From positions 265,083,925-265,147,924 of the forward strand of contig NC_081415.1 of the NCBI RefSeq assembly GCF_030272615.1: a DNA stretch of 64,000 bases, written 5' to 3'. Shown here piece by piece: positions 26,001-38,000 of the stretch. Position 1 is the stretch's first letter; the number at the start of each line of letters is the position of its first letter. This DNA comes from Cryptomeria japonica (taxonomy: Eukaryota > Streptophyta > Pinopsida > Cupressales > Cupressaceae). The notes under the pieces are model-generated. The model saw only the letters and a list, made by a program, of their open reading frames with translations, had not been told where the DNA came from and made no database searches. The position numbers and the translations under genes are program-made.

Positions 26001-29000
26001 TATTTCTTTAAGGCTTTGATGCTTTTGTGTCCGATCACCCCCAATCAACCGATTCCCAATAGAACAAATGATGTCACTTAGTGTTTTAGGAAAGGACACC
26101 ACCCCTTTGTATTGTCGGCTAGTCGTTTTCGTTTAGAACATTAACTCCTGAGACTTCCCATATTTCCAATTTTCCCGTCCGACCCAATCACCCGATTATC
26201 AACTAAGTCAATTTGTTAAGGAGTCCTCACGTGTCTTATTAGCGGTTGATCGCACTTTTAGGGAATTATGGCACACACATCCAAAATGGTTCTATGGTTC
26301 TAAATCTTGCCGATGCCTCGACTTCATTAGAAGCAAGGAGATTTTTATAAGATATATCTTATGATGAGGTTAGCAAGCACTATGCGTTGGAGCATTTAAT
26401 GAAAAGCATGATATCCCACTATCTAGAAAGGCAGTATGGATAGCCATCAAGGGTTAAATGAATTAAATGCCCCGGGCGTTTATACGTTCATCACCTTTTG
26501 CATCCAGCCTACTCATATTTGAAAACACTAGTCTGTTGTAGTGGAGTGAGGGAGAAGCGGTGATTTCGCAAACGTCCAAGAAGCAGGTTTGAAAGGAGTT
26601 GTTCTTAACTATCTTTGTTATTGAGAAATTATTTAGGGCGTTTATTGGTGAAGAGTTGTTCTTTTTTGGGGCTCATGAATACCCATCCGCACTGTATTCT
26701 TGCTGCTTTATTTCCGAATTCTTTTCACCCTCTGATTCTTGAAGCCCTAATCTTCTTTCTCTTTGGCCAAATGAAACTAAAAAACTCATGCCCAATAGAA
26801 AGCCACATGGAAAACATAAAGGATCCGAGAATTGGGGACCTTACCTTGCACGATCTTAATGAAAGATTGCAGAGTCGAAGCAGTTCTCCCATTACATGGA
26901 AAATCATGGACAGTGGACTCTTGCGAGCTAGAGGTTATCCTCTTGCCTTTCCTTTCTTGGAGCTAATTCCTTCATGCGCTTAATTATCATTCTGAATCCC
27001 GTGAAATCCAAAGCCTAGACCAGTCTACGGTAGCTAGGATTGATGCAGATGCAATAACACAAGCATTGTAGTCACCTGAGAGAGAGAAATATGTAAATCA
27101 TTTTCTGAAAATGGACTAGGGATTCTTTCACAATTGAGTTGACTGGTGTCTCTCCTATATAGCTCAAGGTTGGTTGAAGGTGGCGCAAAAGGGAAAATCC
27201 AAGTTACCTGCCCAGATTTAAACTGATTTTTTTAGAGAAGAGAGTGCAGACATGTTGATGTGTTTTTCATGCACATGCGAACACATAATAAAATACCATA
27301 AGTATTGTATCCTCTCTTGAACAAAGTTATCCGAATGCTAAAGATTTGCCTAAGGATCAATCAAAATAACTCCAAGGTTCTTATATGTAGGGTCTCTACG
27401 TGTGGATAAGCTCTGTTGGTGTGATTTGATTTTGCTGGTTTCACAAGGGGACTTACATTCGAATGCCTGAGTGCTTTAATATGTTGGAACTTGAGTCCTA
27501 ACTACTAACTGGGAGATAAAGAAATGGCAAAAGATTGAGGTTCAGGAAGTCTACTCTAAAACCTAGAATGCAAGAAGATAGATGAATGACTAGGTGGAGT
27601 CCTACTGGGCTAGGTCTCACCATCAAGTTGAACAATTTGACACCAGCTCAGTGCAATCTTCTAAGGGACAATCGTTACACCATTAGACACTGATCACCAT
27701 TCAAGTTAATGCGTGAACAATGTATGTATTACAATTCAAGATTAAGCTCATTCAATGCCAGTTGACCATGCAGGGTGCACTTACAATCAACAAGAGGCTA
27801 GTGGTATGGACTAGGTGGATTCCACATGAGTGCATTCAACAATTTTCTCCATTCAATCTAATTATCTATCATTTAATATGAAGATTCAACAATAAGCCAT
27901 GCATATTGCAAGAAAACAACACATTTCACCATAACTTCAATGAAAATAGAGTTCATTTACAACCAAGGCAACAATTTCTTGCCTTCTCTTCCTACTCTAC
28001 TCTAATTGCTATTCTATTCACTATTGACCATTAGCTATTCTAACCTCTATTAACTAACTATTAACGTTTACAAATGAAGAGCTAGAGCTTTATATAGAGA
28101 TCTCTTTACATTTCAATGGCTCAGATTGATTTACAATCAATGGCTAGGATTACAAGATGAAAACCCTAATTAGGGTTTGTTACAACAAACTCCTTTAGCC
28201 AATGATAAAATTACATTCAATGCATGAGAACCAATAGGAAACAAGGGTAGGTACATCAGAGTTTGTGCCTTCGTGCATAAGTGTGATTCACTGAATTTGG
28301 ACATGCTGATGTGGACCTTTCTCATTGGAGGAGTAGTGACTGGGATGCCACCTTGTTTGGTACTTGCTCTGTGATGATCTTGGTCGATCCTCCATCGTCC
28401 TTGATGTACTTGATGAACGATGTACCTTTCCTTGACTCTCTTGTGTTTCATGAAGCCTTCTTTTTTATCAAGTCTTTCCTTCTTCTCTGGAAGCTCATCT
28501 CGCCTTGAAATGTTTGTATGATCCTTCTTCTGATATCTTGTGATTTTTTCATGTGATAGAATGAGGTCCTTGAGAATATCTTACTCTATTGCTTGTAATT
28601 GTTGATCATTCGAAGTCCTTTCACCGTAGCATCACCTTGGGTCTCTTTCCATGCATTTAAGGTGTCCTTAATGATGATGAGGTTTGAAGAGGCCGTCCTT
28701 GTCCTTGCCTAATCTTCTTCCAACTTGGTCTTGTAGATCTGCAAAACAAACAAAAGATGGTGTCAAGCACATATGATATATTCATCCTAACATGGTATTT
28801 CTCACTTCGAACCATCAACAAGAAGGCACTAGGATCAATTTCGCTCTGGACCGTTTGGAAGGGCATGACCTATAAGAAAATTCGCTTTGTACCCTTTGGA
28901 AGGACAGGACCTATAATGAAATTTCACTTTGGACCCTTTGAGAGGTACATGGGCTTAGGTGAAATTCGCTCCTGTCCCTTTGGAAGGGTCAGGAGCGAAA

Positions 29001-32000
29001 TTCATATTTTCTTTCAATTTTCACATCATTGCTCATGAATTTTAACAAGTTCAAACCTTTTAAGAGAGCTTAAGTGGAGACTCCTACAAATTTTTCTTGT
29101 AAGATGCACGTCTCACCTTGATTCACTCCAGACCCTCAGCAAGGTAATCAAGCTAAGAGAAATTCGCTTTGGACCCTTTGAGAGGGTCAGGAGCGAATTT
29201 GCTCCTTTTCGTGCTCAATCCATCCTTCATTTTACTTTTGCCTTAACCTTGGTCCATGCTAGGAAGGCATCCTAAGGGTTTCCTTGCTCAAATTTGGGGT
29301 CAAAGAACAACTATTGGCAAGTTCGCTTGTGTACCCTTGGAAGGTACATGACCCCTAGGAAAATTCGTTTTGGACCCTTTGGAAGGGTCAAGAGCGAAAT
29401 TTGGATTTATTGCTCAAATTCCTAACATTTTGTGACCTCAATTTACTCAAATGTTTGTCTAAGGGTGTCTCAACCTTAACCAATGCCTTTGGAGCCTAGA
29501 TTTGATGCAAATTAGGAGCAAAAAGGGAGGCTTCAAGAGATTTTGCTTGGGTGCATTCGGAAGGTACATTGCGACTTCAAAGAATTTCGCTCTGGGACCC
29601 CTTGGAAGGGTCAGGAGCGAATTTTTTTTTGCATAAATTCTCCATATTTCATCACTTCACTTTGTTTGAATCCACTTCAAGAGCATGTATGAATCAAGTC
29701 CCTTTTACTCAAGGCATAGAATCATGATTTTGATCCAAATAAGGGGCAAGAAGGTGCTCTTGGAGAAATTTGCTCCTGTACCTTTGGAAGGGTCAGGAGC
29801 GAAATCTTTCTTTAAGCTTAAATTCCAAACTTCTCCATGATCCAAGTACATTCAACTCGCTTTCAATTTACTTTTCAAGGCATCAATACATTAATCTTCT
29901 TCCAATCGCCATGGGAGCAAGGTTTATAGTCTAAACTTAGGCATAAAAGAGGATTTTTAAGGAATTCGCTCCTTCCAAAGGGTCAGGAGTGAAATTCTGC
30001 AATAATGCTCAAATTTGAGACTTTCTCTCCAAATTTCCAAGTCCAAGTTTGTCCAAGGCATCTCCAAGGGTGAATTCAAGCTAATTTCTTTCCAATTAAT
30101 CATTCTAGAGTGAGATTTCATCCAAATTAGGAGGGCAAAGGGAGTTTAGGAGGAATTCGCTCCTGTACCTTTGGAAGGGTCAGGAGTGAATTTAGCATTT
30201 TAGCTCAAATTTCTCTTCATCTTGTCAAACTTTCAAGTCTAGACTTGATCATTAGGCATTTTCTAAGGGCAAATAGGTCGGTCCATGCTAATCAAAGCCT
30301 AGAAGTAAAAGGACTTCATCAAACTAAGTGAAGAAATGTTTAACTCCCTCCATTCTCTTCTTCATGATTGCACTTGATCTTTACTAAATCATCCTAATCA
30401 AGATTTAACCCCAAAACTAGGCCAAGGTCAGACCTAAAGAGGGCTTTCAAAGAGACCCTGATATGGGCCACCCATCGGTTCATCTTAACCTAACAAGAGC
30501 ATCCTATTGAAATAAGCTCTCTGGCAATTCTAATGCAAAGATCAATAGCCAAGAACCTAAAAGACTAAGCCAAGAAAACTAACTCTAGAAAACAAAAAGT
30601 AGGGGTCCCCATTTGCATTGGGGCGATGTGTGAATACGTCACAACATGACATAATTGTGTTTCTGTACCGTGTTATTGGCAGGCCTGATGTCGAATATTT
30701 TGAACCCTAGATGTGTCAGACCATTTGTGATGAAACTCAATATGTGGACTGGGCGAGTCTAATAAGCGAGAGCTTGCACGAGCAGCTGCTGAACTATGGG
30801 AAAAGGCAGCAATTTCATTTGTGCTCTGTGTTATTCTATGTGCTTGCTATGGGAAAGTCAGTTTGGCCAGGTTTGAGAAGAGAACACCTTGTCCTCGATG
30901 GTGTTCCTGTATATGATTGCTTCCCTCAGTTGCAGAAGAAAGTAGTTTTAAAAGAAGCTTCCAAGGTCCATGATGCTTTCTTCGTGACCCTAACGAGAAG
31001 AATTGAAGTGACAATAGAGAAATGATTCTCGGTTGAAGCCATTTTCTTGGTGACAAAGTTTGGAAGCTTCTACATTTAGTTTTGGACATTCTCTTATTTG
31101 AGAATTGGGGGTTATGAAACGGCTCCATTAAAACTGCTGACTATCTTGTATTTTTAGAATTGTGCCGCCAAATGGCGTTTGTGAATATTAAATATGTTGC
31201 CATGAGAAAGAAGGGATATATAGTTTGCCCTTGCGATTGTCATATTTTTCCTGTGAAAGTAGTTAAACCGCTATATTTTCTGACAAGCTGCTTGCTAAAT
31301 TTGGTTTTCGTTCCTTACCCTTGAGGAACAATTTTGATAGTAAGGGTTACGTTAGACACAACCTTTACGGGGCAGCTCAGTATTTTCATGTACCCCATCT
31401 TGAGGATTTTTGGGAGGATTGTGTAGATGATAAGGAAGTCTTGAGAAGAGACTTTATGAGACTATCTCTTGATCAAATCATTGCCTTTGATTTGTCTCCG
31501 TCAGTTTTAGAAGAGGTGACTGATGATGGCTTAGATATTGTTGATGCATCTTATCAGAATGCTGTGTGGGCCCCATTTCAGTGGTCCAATAAAGAGTAAT
31601 GCACAAATATTAAAGTCAGAACCGCTGGTGTTTTGGATAGAACATATAAATGGCTGGAAGAGAAATTGAAATCTCATGAGGGTTTGCCTTCTCAGAAGGG
31701 CACACCTCAGAGAGGAGACAATTCATCACAGAACTCTCAGAGTATAAAGACTAGTGTGGTAATGAAGTCAACTCCTCAAAAGACCAATTCACAATTTGGA
31801 GGCGATGAAGATTCTCCTGGAGGAGTCCAAAAATTGAAGTCTATGTGTGAAACCGGCACATCATTGCCATCCAAAAAGAGGTCATCATTAGCTCAACAAA
31901 CATCAATTCAGATTGTTGATGCTGATGATGAGGATACCCACATTTTTGATCAATTGGGAGAAGATAGTCTTTTGGGTTCCTTGCCGGATGACTCAGTTTC

Positions 32001-35000
32001 ACAAACTCAAGCAAGAACTGTTCCCCCACCATCTCATGTTCTTACTTTTGATGTTACCGCAAATACCACTTGTGATGCAGTTGCCATCTGATCCCCTTCT
32101 TGGTTAAAGCAGGTTGTGGAGAAAAAGAAGAAACAATACACCCGTGCTGCAGAAATTTAGACTGATACAGTGAGTTGACTGCTAGGGGAGGTTCCAAAAC
32201 CTAAGAGGGTTAGGAGGATGGCTATAATGATTATTGATCCTAATACAAAACATCAAAGCTGGAAATTGCCGATCCCATGGTGGATAAGAATGAGCATGAG
32301 GTCACTAAAGAAGAATTTAGTGTGAGCTGTATTGATATGGGCCCTTCAATTATTGAAGGAGATATTTATCATGCTAGGTTCTCTGTGGGGAACCTGTCAA
32401 AGAGAATAAAGACAACAAAGAAGAAGAACCGAGAGTTAACACTGCAATTGCATGTCTTGGTTTCCTTAATTCAATATGCCTTGTCAACAAATACACAAAT
32501 TGCCAGCTGTTCATCCAATGCACCCCTTACGGACTATGTTAGCCCAGATAAAATTGAACGGTTCAAAAGATGCCAAGCTATCACTATGGCGGTGGATAAT
32601 TGGGCTAACCAAGTCATCCTCAGCGGTCTGTCTTTCATTGAGAATGGTTTATGGTTGTATACCTCTCTCACAGAGAAGTTGATTATCCTCCATCAAGACT
32701 TGAGGAATGTAAAGAGAGAATCAGGAAAGCCTGTCCACCAATGTCATTGAGATGGGAGAGATCGCCAAAAATCATTCCTCTGTCTTGATAGCCGAACAAA
32801 TCATCAACGATCTCGCTGAGAACAACTCTGTGATATGGAGAGATATGATGCAAAATTCAGGTCCTGGGTGAACTGCAATTGCAGATAACAGTTACCATTG
32901 CCCAACACATCATAGCATTGAGAGAATTGAAGAGCAACTTCTTTGCAGTGGGCATTGAGATTTTCAAAGGAGAGGAAGGAAATTAGTTGAAAAAGATCTT
33001 ATAATAAGACAGTTCCGTAAGAAGGTTGAAGACTCTCTCTCATTGACCGCTGTAGCTTCCTACTTCTTGGAACAGCTAAAGGATGCTATGAATCTGCTCA
33101 ATTCCTTTAAGAGTACAATTCGGGATGTTCCTGGAAAAATAATAGAAGCAGATCAAAAGATTGCCAAATTTAAGACCAGGGTGGATATAATAGGTAGGTA
33201 TTCTAGCATCCAACGTATTAATGAATGAATGATATTGTCTTTGCAAAGTATATTTATTTATATGCATCTTAACCTTTATTATTGCAAGTCGGCCTCCTTC
33301 CTTTTTGTTAGTTTTCGCGATCAGATTAACAAAATGAACAGAAAAGTAATGATGCATAGAACAAGAAACAAGACACAACACATACCCTGGGAAAACCTCC
33401 CTCTTGGAGGAAAAACCCAGCAACAAATCAGATCTAGATCCTTTTATTAATTGTAGAATACAATGGCAATAAAGATCAGATTACTTATCTGATATAACTG
33501 TCAACCTAGGGCAGAATTAGAGTTACAGTCGTAACCCAGCTAGGGCACAATGTAACAGCAGAAGATAGCAGACTTATTAGCATACAACTTCCAGCTCTTC
33601 GTAGTTCTTCACTGAAGATTGCAGACCTAATGATGTTTGTGGACCTTCAAGAGGAACTCGCTATCCTCTTCAATGTATTCACTGTCCAAGATCGCATGTA
33701 TGGCAAATGCTGATGGCAGAAGTAATTCGCTGATCTTCAGAGGTGGTTCACTTGCCTTCAATGAATATTCGCTAACCTCCAGATCTTGCAGAGCTAACTT
33801 CACTTTGATGATGATAAAACTGAATGATGAATATATACAAATGAATCTCTATTTGTATGTGGCGTGGAGGCCAATTCAAGATTTAATTGCAATTATAAGG
33901 CTTACATGTTGCCTTAAGTCTTGCCCTATTTTGGCATCTTAATAATGATTAAGTTATATTGCAAGGGGAGCGTACCTATTTAGGACCACACGTTACATGA
34001 AGTGATATAGGGTCGGCCCTATAATATGATGAACATGTTTCATGTTGCTTGGCGTGTAGGAGATAAAGGGCCCAGCCCTATTCGAGTTTGTGCACATAGA
34101 GATAGGGCCCAACCCTAGTTACACGCCTCCTTAATGAAGTAGGGCCCAGCCCTATAAGGATTCGGAAAAGGCATCATCCGAATCCTATTTATTTTCCTAA
34201 CCTAGTTACAAAATCAACACTCCCTCTTAACTAGGGAGGAAAATAAATACATAACCAAATTCACATGGACAAACCCATGGCATGAACATTTACAAGGTTT
34301 AGGATTAGGGCCCAGCCCTAATAGTTCAATCAATATAAAATTTGTGATTTGATCACGCAATTACATTACAATGAACCTTTACATGATCTTTTCTAGCAAT
34401 GCCTGCAGAGGAAGAAGCCAACGCTTCGTAACTTCACACTTTCCTGGGAACCTGCATATAACACCATTATCTTTCATCATGCACATCCACAGAGGATGAA
34501 AGAGACTTTTCCATATGCACACCTGCAATAATTAATACTCAAAGATATATATAACCATATAACATAAATCATGCACAACTGCAGAGGATACATAACCTTA
34601 TCCCAGAGAAGGACAATCTGTCACCTTGCACACCGCAGAGGGTGAACTCACCTTGCACTCCGCAGAGGGTGAGAGACACCTGCCACCTTGCACTCCGCAG
34701 AGGATGGACTCACCTTGCACTCCGCAGAGGGTGAGCGAGAACTACCACCTTGCACTCCGCAGAGGGTGGATGATACACCCAGTGTATCATGGTTAGTATC
34801 ATCATAAAATAAACATTTTGCAATAATCAAGTAATTCATTTAGACATATCAATTTCATTATCTGAAACACAATGATTAGAACTCAGCAAAATCAAGAAAA
34901 CATGAGGCTCCCTCTAAAACTCTATCTAATTGATAAATTCAAAATAAGGTTTCTGACCAAACCCAAATCTAACAAAATTAACAATTGTATCTTTAATGGA

Positions 35001-38000
35001 GGAGAAGGTTTGAAATCTTATGTAGTCCTTCAAATTTTAGACTGATGGCAAGAGCTGAAGTGGACCTTCTTGCAGTAAGCTTGTAGACTTGAAAATTTTC
35101 ACTCTAGAGTAGCTGAAAGGATTAGATTCCAACACATTATTACTGAAATAAACAATAAGATCAGAAAATCAACAAACCAATAGATCAAAGGAGGAAATCA
35201 TCTTCATGATTATGAAGATTTGATACTTCATTTATGTTTGCATCTTCTTGCTCGCCTTGGGATTGACAGTCCCTTGCAAAATGACCAAGCTTGTTGCATC
35301 GGAAGCATCGGATGTGGGACAAATCTCTTGTTCTCTTTTTTGAGTGAAAAGTAGAAGAGTTGAAGTCTCTATTTCTCTTGAAATCATTCTTCTTCTTCCA
35401 ATGGCTGCCCTCCTTCTTAGTAAATAGAACATGTTGCTCATTATAAGGGTTCTTAATTTTTCCCTTTGCAGCCAGTCGGGATTCTTCTTGAATGCAATCT
35501 CCCATTAACTGATCAAATTTAGGGAGTTCAACTCTAGCATTGATTCCTTGAACAAATGGTTCCCAAGAGGGAGGAAGGCCATTTAAGGCTGTCATAGATA
35601 AGTCGCTGTCTTCAACATACTTCCCAAGGGTGGCAAGCTGATCTCTTAGCTCAGAGATTCTCATGAAGTAATCAGCAATTGGTTCTTTTGCCTCTAATTT
35701 GATGCTAGAAAGCTGATTCCTCAGGGCAAGTATGAAGCTGGTATTGTTGACTTCATACATCTTCTCCAATGTGGTGAACATTTCCCTAGCCGTTTTCTTC
35801 ATGGAGATAAATGACACCAATCGATTTTTGAGTGAGTCTATTATAATCCTTTGAGCTTGGAAGTCCTTCTTCTTCCACTCTACTTTCTCAGTTTCGCCCT
35901 CAAGTTCCTTAGCATTCTTGCCAACATATTCAGCCAGATCATTCAATGCCATTATTACCCTGACCTTCCATGAAGCATAGTTTGTAGGACCTTCCAGTCT
36001 ATCTTCAGCCCTGATGTACGAAGACATGACGACTAAACCTTCGAACAATAGGTTAGACAGATAAGTACAAATCTGACCACAACCTTTACAACTTCTAAGA
36101 ACCTAGAGCTCTGATACCATGTTGGTTTTCGTGATCAGATTAACAAAATGAACAGAAAAGTAATGATGCACAGAACAAGAAACAAGACACAACACATACC
36201 CTGGGAAAACCTCCCTCTTGGAGGAAAGACCCAGCAACAAATCAGATCTAGATCCTTTTATTAATTGTAGAATACAATGGCAATAAAGATCAGATTACTT
36301 ATCTGATATAACTGTCAACCTAGGGCTGGGCTTAATCTTTGGGGCACGTTACCCTTTAGGATAGGGCCCAGTCCTAAATGGGTTCGGATGTTGCCTTAAG
36401 GCAATCCGAACCCATATATTACCCTAGTTACAAACAACACTCCCTCTTAACTAGGGAAGAAGAGAATACATAATTTGAATCTTTAGAGTTCCATCTAGCA
36501 CACAAGCATAGAATGGATCTAGCACACAAGCATAGAATTACATCTTCCACCTAGCACACAAGCATAGGATGGTTCTAGCACACAAGCATAGAAAGTGTAA
36601 TACACAAGTGGGTCTTTACATAATTACAATTATCCATCTAGCACACAAGCATAGATTGGACACAATTCATTCTTGCACACAAGCAAAGAATGATTCAAAG
36701 TACTACAGATAGAGTCACTGAGATTGGAGCTCCCTCTCAATCAGGGTTCCGTTTTCCACAACACCAAGTTTGTCTCTGAAGTATTTGAACTTCACTCTGG
36801 ATAAAGGTTTGGTAAGGATGTCCGCAATCTGTTCATCCGTGCTTAATGTACTTTAGATGAATGGCGCCTCTTTGCACCATGTCCCGAATGAAATGATAGT
36901 GTGTTTCCACATGTTTGGATCGGTCATGGAATACGGGATTTACTGACATCTTTATACAGCTTTGATTATAGAATACGGACTTTCCAAGCAGCAAAATCAA
37001 GGGCTCCATCAAGTCTATCTTCAGCCCTCAAACCTGACATTTTAATCTGAAAACAAACAGCAGCTATATGCAACAAATGATTTACTAAAATCAGAAGTTA
37101 GTGACACCTTAGCTTTGATACCATGTAATTTTTGTGCCCTAGATTAGTAATCATATTTATATCCTTTAATTATGCCCTATACTGTAATCAGATTTATAAC
37201 ATTTTAGTAAATCATAATTCAGTAAACTCAGAAATGGAGGAAGTAAACAAGAGACAAACACAAATACCCTGGGAAAACCTCCAAGGAGGAAAAACCCAGC
37301 ATTAAAGACCCATAGGTCAGATTATATATTCTCCCTTAATAACACAAGTACAATACTTAGCTTCCTTGACAAATCTGAATCCTTCTTGAATGACAGATCT
37401 GCACTTCTAAGCTCTTCAAGTCTGCACCAAAGATTGCCTTTGTCCACCCAACATTAAAGACCCACAAGTCAGATTATATATTCTCCCTTAATAACACAAG
37501 TACAATACTTAGCTTCCTTGACAAATCTGAATCCTTCTTGAATGACAGATCTGCACTTCTAAGCTCTTCAAGTCTGCACCAAAGATTGCCTTTGTCCTCT
37601 AGAACAAGTTCGCATAAGTCTAGACAATTTCGCACCCTCCAAGTGTAAGTTCACACTTTTCATGCAGAGCTAATTCGCTTAATGAATGAATGATATTGTC
37701 TTTGCAAAGTATATTTATTTATATGCATCTTAACCTTTATTATTGCAAGTCGGCCTCCTTCCTTTTTGGCGCCAATATTGTTATTGTGGCGTGGGGTTTT
37801 AGGATGGCGTGCAAGCATAGGGCTGGGCTTAATCTTTGGGGCACGTTACCCTTTAGGATAGGGCCCAGTCCTAAATGGGTTCGGATGTTGCCTTAAGGCA
37901 ATCCGAACCCATATATTACCCTAGTTACAAACAACATAGAAGGACATCACACCTACTCAACCATTTGTACTTTTTGTTGCTTTGTTTGGGCGTTGGAAGA

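Larger units (their letters stand above)
33306..36439 (-). mobile_element. copia-type gag-only retrotransposon (element A)
   Basis: On the minus strand: a recombinant LTR (36439-36120), primer site TGGTATCAGAGC (36119-36108), an intact gag frame, about 960 bp without pol, a polypurine tract (AAGAGGGAG, about 34228-34220), then the 3' LTR (34219-33306). Over the ~206 bp they share, the two LTRs differ at four positions. Having gag alone between LTR signals fits the non-autonomous TR-GAG class. Confidence 0.85.
36440..37936 (-). mobile_element. copia element B, internally deleted
   Basis: On the minus strand: 5' LTR (37936-37124), primer site TGGTATCAAAGC (37123-37112), a short fused gag/RNase H region, polypurine tract (36449-36440), then the truncated 3' LTR, which element A invaded. 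Only about 680 bp of internal sequence remain of the several kb expected. Confidence 0.85.

Noticed and set aside
28836-30193. CRISPR-like array
   Set aside because: The regular palindromic repeats are spaced ~200 bp in a plant LTR, spacers are related to one another, and no cas genes exist. It is a tandem satellite-like repeat.
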